DNA of 64,000 nucleotides from Sandaracinaceae bacterium (GTDB lineage Bacteria; Myxococcota_A; Polyangia; Polyangiales; Sandaracinaceae): the NCBI GenBank assembly GCA_019694315.1, contig JAIBCE010000002.1, positions 1 to 64,000 on the forward strand. Direction: 5' to 3'. Shown piece by piece: positions 8,135 through 16,971 of this stretch (the stretch's first letter is position 1; each line of letters starts with the position of its first letter). The notes beneath the pieces were generated by a model that worked only from the letters and a program-made list of their open reading frames with translations, was not told the DNA's origin and did no database searches. The translations under genes and the position numbers were made by a program.

Positions 8135-9495
8135 ACAGGACGTGGAATTCGCCCTCGTTTCTGGTGGGATTCGTGATCGCGCTCGGCCTCGCCGAGGCCT
8201 CGAGCGCACGCGCGCAGGATCAGGCCGCCGACACGCCCGCGCCGACCTCACCCACCCCGGACGCGGCCGCGACCGACACGACGGAGGAGAACGCGTTCGC
8301 GAGCGCGGTCTACGAGGTGGGTCAGGCCGACGTGCGCGTGACGCTGACCGCGCTGCGTGAGGTTGGCGCGCCTCGCGTGCGCACCGAGTCGGGCTTCGTG
8401 CGCGTGTGGTTCGAGGACATGACGGGCTGGACGACGCTCGACCTCGAGGGCGACGGCGGTGCGATCCGCTTCGTGCGCGCACGACAGGGCGCCGGTGACT
8501 CGAGCGTGGTCATCCTCCGCGTCGGCGATCATCGCCGTGTCCCGGAGAGCGCGGTGCACGTGGAGCACACGGGCACGCGCGTGACGATCGCGATCCCCCG
8601 ACAGGAGCTCCCCACGCCGCGCATGGCCCAGGCGCCGGCGGTGGCGGTCGCGGCACCCGCGCCGAGCGACGCGATCGCCGAGCCCTCGGACGGCGCGACG
8701 CCGACGGCGATCGCAGCGCCGCCCACGCCCGAAGGTGAGAGCCGCTCGGCCGCCGATGCGCTGCGCCACCAGGCGAGCCTCACCTCCTCGCCCGCGCTCT
8801 CGTCGCTCGGCCTGCCGAGCGAGGAGCACGGCTCGAACGTCTGGACGCTCCTCGCGATCACGGCCCTCCTTCTCATCGCGCTCGGCGGCGTGCGTCTCTG
8901 GCAGGCGCGCCGCGTGAGCAAGGGCCTCGAGCCGAGCATCCGCATCATCGCGGCCACGCGTCTGTCCCCCAAGCAGCAGCTCGTGGTGGTGCGCGCGCTC
9001 GGGCAGGATCACCTCCTCGCGATCGAGCCGGGCCGCACCGAGCGCCTCATCTCGATCACCACGCCCGCCGAAGGAGCCAAGGACGACGAGCCGCTGCTCG
9101 AGCTGCGCCTCTCGCGCGATCCGGGCGCACCGCAGGGACCGATCTCGCTCCCCGCCGCGCTCGCCCCGCCGCCGCTCCCCTCGATCTCCACGCCGGCCGC
9201 GCACGCACCGACGCTCCTCGGGCGAACGCTCGCCGCGCTCGGCCTCGGCGCCCGCCACACCCCCGCCATCGGCACGCCCATGAACAGCCTGCCCCTCGGG
9301 TCGATGCCGCCGATCGCGCACCCGCCGAGCGCGGCGCCCGGACAAGGCACGCCGTTCAGTCGCGAGCTCGCTCGCCTCGTCGAGGCGCGCGCCGAGACGC
9401 CGCTGCCGAGCGCACCGCTGGCGTCGTCGCTCCCGGCCGGTGGAGCCGTCGCGGGGCTCGTGCGCCTCCGCGCCCAGGCCGGAGGCCGCGGATGA
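8131..9495 (+). CDS. fliO: Flagellar export protein FliO with an added periplasmic AMIN-like domain
   Basis: 454 residues from a GTG start, far longer than the usual 100-140. A signal peptide (residues about 1-28, ending SSARAQ) is followed by an acidic stretch and an AMIN-like beta domain (about 50-155: VRVTLTALREVGAPRV, FVRVWFEDMTGW, VRLVIPRQ-like ending TIAIPRQEL). A spacer leads to one membrane segment (WTLLAITALLLIALGGVRLW), then the cytoplasmic FliO domain (IRIIAATRLSPKQQLVVVRA, HLLAIEPGRTERLI). A long proline/alanine-rich tail ends the protein. FliO assists assembly of the FliP ring. AMIN domains usually bind peptidoglycan or localise secretins and amidases, so envelope anchoring is plausible. 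Confidence 0.82.
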   Translation: MNRTWNSPSFLVGFVIALGLAEASSARAQDQAADTPAPTSPTPDAAATDTTEENAFASAVYEVGQADVRVTLTALREVGAPRVRTESGFVRVWFEDMTGWTTLDLEGDGGAIRFVRARQGAGDSSVVILRVGDHRRVPESAVHVEHTGTRVTIAIPRQELPTPRMAQAPAVAVAAPAPSDAIAEPSDGATPTAIAAPPTPEGESRSAADALRHQASLTSSPALSSLGLPSEEHGSNVWTLLAITALLLIALGGVRLWQARRVSKGLEPSIRIIAATRLSPKQQLVVVRALGQDHLLAIEPGRTERLISITTPAEGAKDDEPLLELRLSRDPGAPQGPISLPAALAPPPLPSISTPAAHAPTLLGRTLAALGLGARHTPAIGTPMNSLPLGSMPPIAHPPSAAPGQGTPFSRELARLVEARAETPLPSAPLASSLPAGGAVAGLVRLRAQAGGRG

Positions 9496-10289
9496 CCCGC
9501 CCCGCCGCCCTCCTCGCCGCGCTGATCACCTTCGCGGCGGCCCTCGGCCCTGCGCTGGCGATCGCGCAGGACGCGCGCTCGAGCGATCCGATCGCCGTCG
9601 AGGACGCGGGGGAGGCCGGCCCGTCGATCACCATCGCGATGCCCGCGTCCGACGACCACGCAGGGCGCGGCCAGAGCGTGCGCATCCTCGTGCTCCTCAC
9701 GGTGCTCGCGATCGCGCCCGCCATCCTCATCTCGGTCACCTCGTTCACGCGCATCATCGTGGTGCTGACCTTCGTGCGACAGGCGATCGGCAGCCAGGGC
9801 GCACCCCCGACGCAGGTGCTGCTCGCGCTCTCGCTCCTCCTCACCGGGGTGGTCATGGGCCCCGTGCTCGCGCGCGTGAACGAGGATGCGCTCTCGCCGT
9901 ACATGGAGGAGACCATCGACGGAGACGAGGCCTTCGAGCGCGCCACCACGCACATCCGCGACTTCCTCCTGCGCCAGACGCGCGAGGAGGATCTCGTCCT
10001 CTTCTACGACGTGAGCCACACCGAGAGCCCCGCGGCGATCGAGGACGTGGAGCTCCGCCTGCTCGTGCCCGCGTTCATGATCTCCGAGCTCCGCACGGCC
10101 TTCGAGATGGGCTTCCTCGTCTTTCTGCCGTTCGTGCTCGTCGATCTCCTCGCCGGCTCGATCCTGAGCGCGATGGGCATGGTGATGATGCCGCCCACGA
10201 TGATCTCGACGCCGCTCAAGCTGCTCCTCTTCGTCGCCGTCGATGGCTGGGCACTGCTCGTGCAAGCGCTCGTCGCGTCGTACGGCTGA
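9492..10289 (+). CDS. fliP: Flagellar export gate protein FliP
   Basis: 265 residues with an N-terminal signal peptide (AALGPALAIAQ) as in other FliP proteins. The core is well conserved: ILISVTSFTRIIVVLTFVRQ, the extracytoplasmic segment, LLVPAFMISELRTAFEMGF and LLAGSILSAMGMVMMPPTMI, ending with PLKLLLFVAVDGWALL. FliP forms the five-subunit core of the export gate with FliQ and FliR. The ATG overlaps the fliO stop. Confidence 0.95.
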   Translation: MTRPAALLAALITFAAALGPALAIAQDARSSDPIAVEDAGEAGPSITIAMPASDDHAGRGQSVRILVLLTVLAIAPAILISVTSFTRIIVVLTFVRQAIGSQGAPPTQVLLALSLLLTGVVMGPVLARVNEDALSPYMEETIDGDEAFERATTHIRDFLLRQTREEDLVLFYDVSHTESPAAIEDVELRLLVPAFMISELRTAFEMGFLVFLPFVLVDLLAGSILSAMGMVMMPPTMISTPLKLLLFVAVDGWALLVQALVASYG

Positions 10290-10341
10290 GCGGCGGTCCA
10301 GCCGCGCGGCCCCTCTCGATCTCGAGCCCTGGAAGGCCCTC

Positions 10342-10617
10342 ATGACGATCGCGCACGCGCTCGACTGGATGCAACGCATGCTCTGGACGGCCGCCCTCGT
10401 GGGCTCGCCCGCGGTGATCGTGCTCGTGCTCGTCGGCATCACGATCTCGATCGGCCAGGCCGCCACGCAGATCAACGACTCGGCCGTGGGCTTCGCGCCC
10501 AAGGTGCTCGCGATGCTCGTGGTGCTCGTGGTGTGGGGCGAGTGGATGTTCTTGCGCCTGCGCGACTTCGCCGTGGCCGCGATGCACGCCATGGCCGCGC
10601 TCGGCCCCGGCGCGTGA
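10342..10617 (+). CDS. fliQ: Flagellar export gate protein FliQ
   Basis: 91 residues, the standard length, with two membrane segments (LVGSPAVIVLVLVGITISI and VLAMLVVLVVWGEWMF) and the diagnostic VGITISIGQAATQINDSAVGF. The ATG at 10342 follows fliP by 52 bp and is preceded by a GGAAGG ribosome binding site. Four copies wrap around the FliP-FliR ring to make the export gate. Confidence 0.92.
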   Translation: MTIAHALDWMQRMLWTAALVGSPAVIVLVLVGITISIGQAATQINDSAVGFAPKVLAMLVVLVVWGEWMFLRLRDFAVAAMHAMAALGPGA

Positions 10618-10624
10618 GGCGCAC

Positions 10625-11401
10625 GTGGCGCCCTTCTTCGAAGCGCTCCTGCCGATCATCCCGCTCGTGATGCTCGTGTCCGTGCGGGTGGGCGTGGCGC
10701 TCGCGTCTCTGCCCGCGCCGCTCGGCAGCGTCGCGCCCATGCAGATCCGCGCCGCGCTCGGGCTCTTGCTCGCGATCACCCTCACGCTGCCGCGCCTCGA
10801 AGACGCGGGCGCGATCGAGCTCGATCCCTTCTGGCTCACGGGCGCGGCGCTGGGCGAGGCGCTCGTGGGCGCGACGATCGGCCTCACGGCGCGCCTCTGC
10901 CTGGCCTCGGCCGAGATCGCCGGCGAGATCGTCGGTGGCTCGATGGGCCTGGGCTTCGCGCAGACCGTCGACCCCACGAGCGGCGCCGAGGTCGCGTCCA
11001 CCGCTCGCGTGTTCGAGATGCTCGCGATCCTCACGTTCTTCGCGGCGCGTGGGCACCACGCCGTGATCGCTGCGCTCGCGGAGAGCCTCCGCCTCCTGCC
11101 GCCCGGCGGCGCGATCAGCGAGGCGCTCCAGCTCCACGGCATGGAGCTCGGCACCGGCCTCGTGGCCGCGGGCCTGCGGATCGCGAGCCCCATCCTCGGC
11201 ACGATGCTCGTGGTGCAGCTCTCGCTCGCCATCACCTCGCGCGCCGCGCCGCGCCTGCAGGTCTTCTCGATCTCGTTCGCGTTGGCGGCCTCCGTCGGTC
11301 TCTTGACGCTCGTCGTCGCGATGTCGGCGATCTCGGAGGCCATCGGCCACGAGATGGCCGACCTCCCGCACGCCTTGCTCGTGATCGTCGCGGGAGAATG
11401 A
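10625..11401 (+). CDS. fliR: Flagellar export gate protein FliR
   Basis: 258 residues from a GTG start 7 bp after fliQ. Multiple hydrophobic segments span the length (LPIIPLVMLVSVRVGVALAS, IRAALGLLLAITLTL, LGEALVGATIGLTARL, FSISFALAASVGLLTLVVAM). The conserved FliR pieces GSMGLGFAQTVDPTSGAE and the late ISEALQLHG-like motif are present. It completes the FliPQR export gate. A 72-bp gap separates it from flhB. Confidence 0.9.
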   Translation: MAPFFEALLPIIPLVMLVSVRVGVALASLPAPLGSVAPMQIRAALGLLLAITLTLPRLEDAGAIELDPFWLTGAALGEALVGATIGLTARLCLASAEIAGEIVGGSMGLGFAQTVDPTSGAEVASTARVFEMLAILTFFAARGHHAVIAALAESLRLLPPGGAISEALQLHGMELGTGLVAAGLRIASPILGTMLVVQLSLAITSRAAPRLQVFSISFALAASVGLLTLVVAMSAISEAIGHEMADLPHALLVIVAGE

Positions 11402-11473
11402 GCCTCCCGCGCCCGCGCGCACCGCACGGCGCCCGCGCCCGGGCGGTGGCCCGCTCGGTGCATCGGACGGCGC

Positions 11474-12577
11474 GTGTCGGAACGTGAGGACCACGATCCC
11501 GAGTCCGCGACGGAAGACGCGACCCCAAAGAAATTGGAGTCGATGCGTGAGCAAGGGCAGCTCCCCAAGAGCGCCGAGCTCACCGCCGTCGTCTCGCTCG
11601 TCGTGGGTCTGACGCTGCTCCTCATGCGCCTCGGCACGGCGAGCGCGGGCCTGCGCGACGTGGCGATCGCGTGCTTCACGCTGCGCGATCACGCCCGACC
11701 CATGAGCGCCCTCGCGATGATGGGCGAGCGCTATGCCGAGGCGCTCGTGCCCATCGCGCTGGCCTCGGCGCTCGCGGCGATCGCCGCAGGCCTCGGGCAG
11801 ACCAAGGGCTTCGTCTCGTTCGGACAGCTCGCGCGCAACTTCGAGCAGCTCGATCCCATCGCGGGCCTCGGCCGCGCGCTGCCGGGCAAGGACACGCTCC
11901 TCGAGGTCGCCAAGATGCTCCTCAAGGTGGTGGTCGTCGGCCTCGTGACGTTCGTCGTCGCGCGCGACGCGCTGCCTCGCCTCGTGCTCCTCGCGCGCAT
12001 TCCCGTGCTGGGCGCGATCGAGGAGGTCCGCGAGATCGTGCGCGTGCTGCTCACCCGCGGCCTCGCGGCGCTCGTGGTGCTCGCGATCCTCGACCTCGTG
12101 CTCGCGCGTCGACGCTTCTTTGCCGACGCGCGCATGAGCAAGAAGGAGATCGCCGACGAGCACAAGGAGGAGGAAGGCGATCCGAAGATCAAGGCCAAGC
12201 GCCGCGCGCGCGCCGCCAAGATCGCGCGGCAGCGCTCGGTCTCCGAGGTGAAGAACGCGACGGTGCTCGTCGTGAACCCGACCCACCTCGCGATCGCCCT
12301 CCGCTACGAGCCAGGCCGCGACGCCGCGCCGATCGTGCTCGCCAAGGGCGCCGACGAGATCGCGCTCCGCATGCGCGAGGAGGCGCGCGCGCGGCACGTG
12401 CCGATCCTCGAGGATCGCCCGCTCGCCCGCGCCATGTACGCGAACGCCAAGGTCGGACGCGTCATCCCCGTGGAGCTCTACGAGGCCGTGGCGCGCGTGA
12501 TCGCGCACGTCATGCGCATCCGCGGCCAGCTCCAGCGCCAGGCCCCCCGTGATGTCCGTGCCGGAGGTACCGCGTGA
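11474..12577 (+). CDS. flhB: Flagellar export switch protein FlhB
   Basis: 367 residues from a GTG start. The N-terminal EDATPKKLESMREQGQLPKS motif, four membrane segments, the SKKEIADEHKEEEGDPKIK linker and the autocleavage motif NPTH (within VVNPTHLAIALRYEPG) are all present. FlhB self-cleaves at N-P and switches the export apparatus from rod/hook to filament substrates. The C-terminus (RVIPVELYEAVARVIAHVM) is complete. Its stop overlaps the GTG of flhA. Confidence 0.95.
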   Translation: MSEREDHDPESATEDATPKKLESMREQGQLPKSAELTAVVSLVVGLTLLLMRLGTASAGLRDVAIACFTLRDHARPMSALAMMGERYAEALVPIALASALAAIAAGLGQTKGFVSFGQLARNFEQLDPIAGLGRALPGKDTLLEVAKMLLKVVVVGLVTFVVARDALPRLVLLARIPVLGAIEEVREIVRVLLTRGLAALVVLAILDLVLARRRFFADARMSKKEIADEHKEEEGDPKIKAKRRARAAKIARQRSVSEVKNATVLVVNPTHLAIALRYEPGRDAAPIVLAKGADEIALRMREEARARHVPILEDRPLARAMYANAKVGRVIPVELYEAVARVIAHVMRIRGQLQRQAPRDVRAGGTA

Positions 12578-14598
12578 CCACGCTCGCTTCGATGCTCACC
12601 GGTTCGCGTAGCAGCGCCATCGTGCCGCTGATCCTCGTCGGGATCGTGGCGCTCATGGTGGTGCCGCTGCCGCCGTTCCTCCTCGACCTCCTGCTCGCGG
12701 CCTCGATCGCGCTCTCGCTCGGTCTCTTGCTCGTGGCCATCCACCTCGAGAGGCCGCTCGATCTCTCGATCTTCCCCACGCTGGTGCTCTTCGGCACCCT
12801 GCTCCGCCTCTCGCTGAACGTGGCCACCACGCGCCTCATCCTCCTCCACGGTGGCGAGGGCGCCGAGGCCGCGGGCGCGATCATCCGCGCGTTCGGCGAG
12901 TTCGTCGTCGGCGGCAACTACGTGGTGGGCGCCACGATCTTCGTGCTCCTCGTGGTGATCAACTTCGTGGTCATCACCAAGGGCGCGGGCCGCGTGGCCG
13001 AGGTGAGCGCGCGCTTCACCCTCGACGCGATGCCCGGCAAGCAGATGTCGATCGACGCCGATCTCGCGGCGGGCGCCATCACGCAGGACCAGGCCCGCGC
13101 GCGCCGCAAGGAGGTCGAGCACGAGAGCGACTTCTTCGGCGCGATGGACGGTGCCTCGAAGTTCGTGCGCGGCGACGCGATCGCCGGCCTCGTCATGACG
13201 GGCATCAACATCGTCGTCGGCTTCATCGTGGGCGTCGTGCAGAACGGCCTCGAGCCCGCGCGCGCGGCCTCGACCTACACGATCCTCACCGTCGGCGACG
13301 GCCTCGCCTCGCAGATCCCCGGCCTGCTCATGTCGACGGCGGCCGCCGTGGTCGTCACGCGCGCCTCGGCGGGCGGCACCATCGCGCAGGCCCTCGTCTC
13401 GCAGCTCGGTCGCTCGAGCACCGCGCTCTACACGACCGCGGGCCTCGTGGGCGCGATGGGCTTCGTGCCCGGGATGCCCTTCGTGCCGTTCGCCGCGCTC
13501 GGCGGTCTGCTCTTCTTCGCCGCACGCGCGGCGGCGAGCGCCGAGGCGGGCCCGGCCAAGCCCGAGACGCCGGCGGCAGAGCCGCCCTCGGAGCGTGAGC
13601 AGATCGAGCAGATGATGCACCTCGATCTCCTGGCGCTCGAGGTGGGCTACGACCTCGTGTCGCTGGTGGAGGCCGGCGGCGCGCTCCTCGAGCGCATCGG
13701 CGCGATCCGCAAGAACCTCGCGCTCGAGCTCGGCGTGATCGTCCCGCCGCTCCAGATCCGCGACAACCTCCAGCTCCGGCCCGGTCAGTACCGTGTGCTG
13801 CTCTCCGACACGCCCATCGCCACGGGCGAGCTGCGCCCCACGCGCTGGCTCGCGATGGATCCCACGGGCTCTCTGCCCGACATCGGCGGCGAGAAGACCA
13901 CCGAGCCCGCGTTCGGCCTGCCCGCGCGCTGGATCGCGGGCCACGAGCGTGATCGCGCCGAGGCCCTGGGCTACACGGTCGTCGATCCGGCGACGGTGGC
14001 CGCCACGCACCTGACGGAGGCGCTGCGCCAGCACGCGCACGAGCTCCTCGGTCGGAGCGAGGCGCAGGAGCTGCTCGACCTCTTCGCCAAGCGCGAGCCG
14101 CGGCTCGTGGACGAGGTGGTGCCCAACGTCCTCCACATCGGCGAGGTGATCCAGGTGCTGCGGAGCCTGCTCGGCGAGGGCGTGCCGGTCCGCGATCTGC
14201 GCACGATCCTCGAGGCGCTCGCGGATCACGGCCGCACCGTGAAGGACCCCGCGCAGCTCGCGGATCTCGTGCGCGAGCGGCTCTCGCGCCACATCACCTC
14301 GAAGTTCCGCGACGGCGAGGGCCGCGTGGCCGCGCTGGTGCTCGATCCGCGCCTCGAGGAGGCGTTCCGCAAGGGCCTCGACGCCGGCGCGGCGCAGCGT
14401 CTCTTGAGCAGCCTCGATCAGAGCGCGCGCGCCTTCGCACAGGTCTCCACGCCTCCCGCCCTCGTGTGCGCGCCCGACGTGCGCCGCACCGTCGCCCAAT
14501 TCCTCGCTCGTCGCGTCCCGGGGCTGTCGGTGTTGTCCTATCGAGAGATCGATCCGAAGACGACCGTCCGCTCCCTCGGCATCGTCGCGGCCAGCTGA
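12574..14598 (+). CDS. flhA: Flagellar export gate protein FlhA
   Basis: 674 residues from a GTG overlapping flhB, near the usual 690. Eight N-terminal membrane segments are interrupted by the FHIPEP signature (RFTLDAMPGKQMSIDADLAA and the QARARRKEVEHESDFFGAMD loop). The C-terminal cytoplasmic domain (about residue 350 on) contains PLQIRDNLQLRPGQYRVLL and WLAMDP, and forms the nonameric docking ring for chaperone-substrate complexes. It closes the fliL-flhA run; a 360-bp gap follows. Confidence 0.96.
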   Translation: MTTLASMLTGSRSSAIVPLILVGIVALMVVPLPPFLLDLLLAASIALSLGLLLVAIHLERPLDLSIFPTLVLFGTLLRLSLNVATTRLILLHGGEGAEAAGAIIRAFGEFVVGGNYVVGATIFVLLVVINFVVITKGAGRVAEVSARFTLDAMPGKQMSIDADLAAGAITQDQARARRKEVEHESDFFGAMDGASKFVRGDAIAGLVMTGINIVVGFIVGVVQNGLEPARAASTYTILTVGDGLASQIPGLLMSTAAAVVVTRASAGGTIAQALVSQLGRSSTALYTTAGLVGAMGFVPGMPFVPFAALGGLLFFAARAAASAEAGPAKPETPAAEPPSEREQIEQMMHLDLLALEVGYDLVSLVEAGGALLERIGAIRKNLALELGVIVPPLQIRDNLQLRPGQYRVLLSDTPIATGELRPTRWLAMDPTGSLPDIGGEKTTEPAFGLPARWIAGHERDRAEALGYTVVDPATVAATHLTEALRQHAHELLGRSEAQELLDLFAKREPRLVDEVVPNVLHIGEVIQVLRSLLGEGVPVRDLRTILEALADHGRTVKDPAQLADLVRERLSRHITSKFRDGEGRVAALVLDPRLEEAFRKGLDAGAAQRLLSSLDQSARAFAQVSTPPALVCAPDVRRTVAQFLARRVPGLSVLSYREIDPKTTVRSLGIVAAS

Positions 14599-14958
14599 TC
14601 CGGCACGCTCGCAGCCTCTCGCGACCCGAGTCGCGCTCAACCCGCGAGCCGTCGACCGGGCGCGCCTCGATCGCGTCGAGCACGAACGTCGTCAGGGACC
14701 GAGACGAGACCGTCGGGCGCGGGCGCGACGGTCCATCGGCGCACCGTCGTCCCTCCGCGAGCGGGCGCGGCCGCACGCGCCACGCGACCGCGACAGCGGA
14801 CGCTCGCGACGAGGCGAGCGGCGGAGGGCAGACGCTCCGTCAAAGGCCCGTCACCGATCCGACGGAGCGTCTCAACGCGGATCACCTTGAATTCGTGGGG
14901 GATCACACGCGACGAGGGCGCGGCACAGGGCCTGCTTTGGGAGCGAGTCGAGGTCACC
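14599..14958. other. Intergenic region between flhA and flhF
   Basis: 360 bp with no credible gene. It holds a perfect 12-bp inverted repeat (14830-14841 with 14861-14872, arm AGACGCTCCGTC), which could end the flhA transcript or serve as an activator site. The sigma-54 promoter for flhF lies at its downstream end. Confidence 0.7.
14921..14936 (+). promoter_or_regulatory. Sigma-54 (-24/-12) promoter of the flhF operon
   Basis: CGGCACAGGGCCTGCT has GG and GC with 10 bp between them and is followed by TTGG, like the fliL promoter. It lies 22 bp before the GTG of flhF at 14959, leaving a short leader with GAGTCGAGG as ribosome binding site. Confidence 0.75.
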
Positions 14959-16014
14959 GTGAACCCACCGCTCCACGCCCAATCACTGACTTCGACCGCT
15001 CAGCCCGGCGTCGCGCCGCGCACGCGGGAGCCCTCCTCGGTGGAGGCGATCTTCGTCGCCGACTCCGTCGACGACGCCGTCAACCTCGCCAAGCGCGCGC
15101 TCGGCTCCGAGGCCCTCATCGTCAGCTCGCGACGCATCGAGCGCGAGGGAAGGAAGCCGCGCTTCGAGATCCGCGCGGCCACTGGCGAGGTCGATCCCAC
15201 GATCGCCCGCGAGCTCCGCGAGGATCCGCCGGGCCTGCTCCTCGATGCGCCGCGCGCCGCGACGCTCCTCGAGCGGCTGCTGCGCGACAACGACGTCCCT
15301 GCCGAGGACGCGCGCGACCTCGCGCTCCAGGAGCGCCGTGCGTCGCGCAGCCTCGCCGACGTGCGCTCCGCGATGATCCGCATCCTCCGCGAGCGCGTGG
15401 GCTGGGGCGACCGGACGGCGAGCGCGCGCGTGGTCGCGGTGGTGGGCCCGACCGGCGTGGGCAAGACGACGACCATCGCGAAGCTCGCCGCACGCGACGC
15501 GCTCGTGCACGGACGACGCGTCGCGCTGATCTCCGCCGACGACTACCGCCTCGGCGGCGCCGATCAGCTCGCGCGCTTCGCCGAGCTCATGGACGTGCCC
15601 TTCGCGGTGGCGAGCGACCCCGCCTCGCTCGTGGCCGCGCTCTCGCGCTTCATGCTCGCCGACCGCATCTACATCGACACGGCGGGCCGCTCGCCGCGGA
15701 GCCCTGGCGCCCATGCGCAGCTGGCCGCGATGCTCTCGAGCGCGGGCGCTGCGACGCTGCTCTGCATCTCGGCCGCGACGCGCAGCCAGGAGCTGCTCAC
15801 GATCCTCGGGCAGCACGCGAGCTTCGAGCCGCAGGCGATCGTCACGACGAAGCTCGACGAGGCCGAGCTCGTGGGCGCGCCGCTCGTGGCCGCGCTCCGC
15901 ACCTCGCTCCCGCTCGCGCACTTCGCCACCGGGCAGCGCGTGCCCGAAGACATCGAGGCCGCGAGCCCCGAGCGACTCGCGTCGCTCCTCCTCGGAGAGC
16001 AGGTGACCCGATGA
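14959..16014 (+). CDS. flhF: Flagellar biosynthesis GTPase FlhF (SRP-type)
   Basis: 351 residues from the GTG at 14959; the longer open frame would start inside the promoter. The N-terminal region carries the FlhF motif AVNLAKRALGSEALIVSSRR. The NG domain has GPTGVGKTTTIAKLAA (P-loop), DDYRLGGADQL (replacing the SRP DTxR motif), DTAGRSP and the specificity motif TKLDEA. FlhF marks the flagellar pole and recruits early basal-body parts, so polar flagella are likely. It is coupled to flhG through an ATGA overlap. Confidence 0.93.
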   Translation: MNPPLHAQSLTSTAQPGVAPRTREPSSVEAIFVADSVDDAVNLAKRALGSEALIVSSRRIEREGRKPRFEIRAATGEVDPTIARELREDPPGLLLDAPRAATLLERLLRDNDVPAEDARDLALQERRASRSLADVRSAMIRILRERVGWGDRTASARVVAVVGPTGVGKTTTIAKLAARDALVHGRRVALISADDYRLGGADQLARFAELMDVPFAVASDPASLVAALSRFMLADRIYIDTAGRSPRSPGAHAQLAAMLSSAGAATLLCISAATRSQELLTILGQHASFEPQAIVTTKLDEAELVGAPLVAALRTSLPLAHFATGQRVPEDIEAASPERLASLLLGEQVTR

Positions 16015-16934
16015 AGGGCCCTCTCCTCCAGGCGCAGCAGGCCCTCGGCCTCTCGTTCGCACCGGTCCGCGTGCCCATCACGAAGAGCGCCCGCCAGAGC
16101 GGCACGCGCATCATCACGATCACGAGCGGCAAGGGCGGCGTCGGCAAGACCACGATCACCGCGAACCTCGCGAGCGTGTTCGCGCGCCTCGGGCGCAAGA
16201 CCCTCGTCGTCGACGCGGATCTGGGCCTCGCGGGCCTCGACATCGCGCTCGGCGTGACACCCCGCTTCGATCTCGGCGACGTGCTCGATGGCCACGCGAG
16301 CCTCGACGACACGCTCGTGACGGGGGCCTTCGGCGTGACGCTCCTTCCTGCGGCGCACGGCCGCGCGGAGCTCGCCTCGCTGGGCACCGCCGCGCGCGCC
16401 TCCCTGCTCCAGTCGGTCGAGGAGGTCGCGGCCCGCTTCGACGTGGTGCTCGTGGACACGGGGGCGGGCATCGGCGCGACGGTGCTCGACTTCGCCGCGA
16501 TCGCCGACGACGTCGTGCTCGTGGTGACGCCCGATCCGGTGGCGCTCCGCGATGCCTACGCGATGGCGAAGATCCTCGAGCGACGCTCGGGTCGACGCGA
16601 GCTCCACGTGCTCGCGAACCAGCTCACCGCGGGCACCGACGGCCTCGCCGTGCATCGACGCCTCGAGGCACTGACCGATCGCTTCCTCGACCTCGAGCTC
16701 CACTACGCGGGCGCGGTCCGCTACGACGTCGCCATCGCGGAGTCGTGCGCGCACGGCGTGCCCTTCGTGCTGAGCGAGCCGAGCTCCAGCTCCGCGCGCG
16801 TGCTCGGTGAGCTCGCGATGTCGATGGACGCGCGGTCGAGCGACGCACGCGCCTTCGACGCCCCCGCACACGCGGCACGCACGCCGCGCCTCGTCCCGCT
16901 CCACGCGATGTCCCCCGTCGCTGCGCGTCCCTGA
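16011..16934 (+). CDS. flhG: Flagellar number regulator FlhG (MinD-like ATPase)
   Basis: 307 residues starting at the ATG that overlaps the flhF stop. The deviant Walker A SGKGGVGKTTITANLA, VDADLGLAGLDIALG and DTGAGIG are typical of FlhG/FleN/YlxH. The N-terminal LLQAQQALG segment resembles the activator helix that stimulates FlhF GTPase. The C-terminal 40 residues are low-complexity. FlhG limits flagellar number and, in some bacteria, inhibits the sigma-54 master regulator, which is also encoded here. Confidence 0.93.
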   Translation: MKGPLLQAQQALGLSFAPVRVPITKSARQSGTRIITITSGKGGVGKTTITANLASVFARLGRKTLVVDADLGLAGLDIALGVTPRFDLGDVLDGHASLDDTLVTGAFGVTLLPAAHGRAELASLGTAARASLLQSVEEVAARFDVVLVDTGAGIGATVLDFAAIADDVVLVVTPDPVALRDAYAMAKILERRSGRRELHVLANQLTAGTDGLAVHRRLEALTDRFLDLELHYAGAVRYDVAIAESCAHGVPFVLSEPSSSSARVLGELAMSMDARSSDARAFDAPAHAARTPRLVPLHAMSPVAARP

Positions 16935-16971
16935 GCGCGCGCGAGCCCCGACCCGCCTCGTCGAGGAGACC

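Noticed and set aside
14830..14872. Intrinsic terminator for flhA
   Set aside because: The 12-bp inverted repeat has a 19-base spacer and no following T tract, and lies about 230 bp from the flhA stop, so a terminator call is not justified; it is mentioned only as an inverted repeat.
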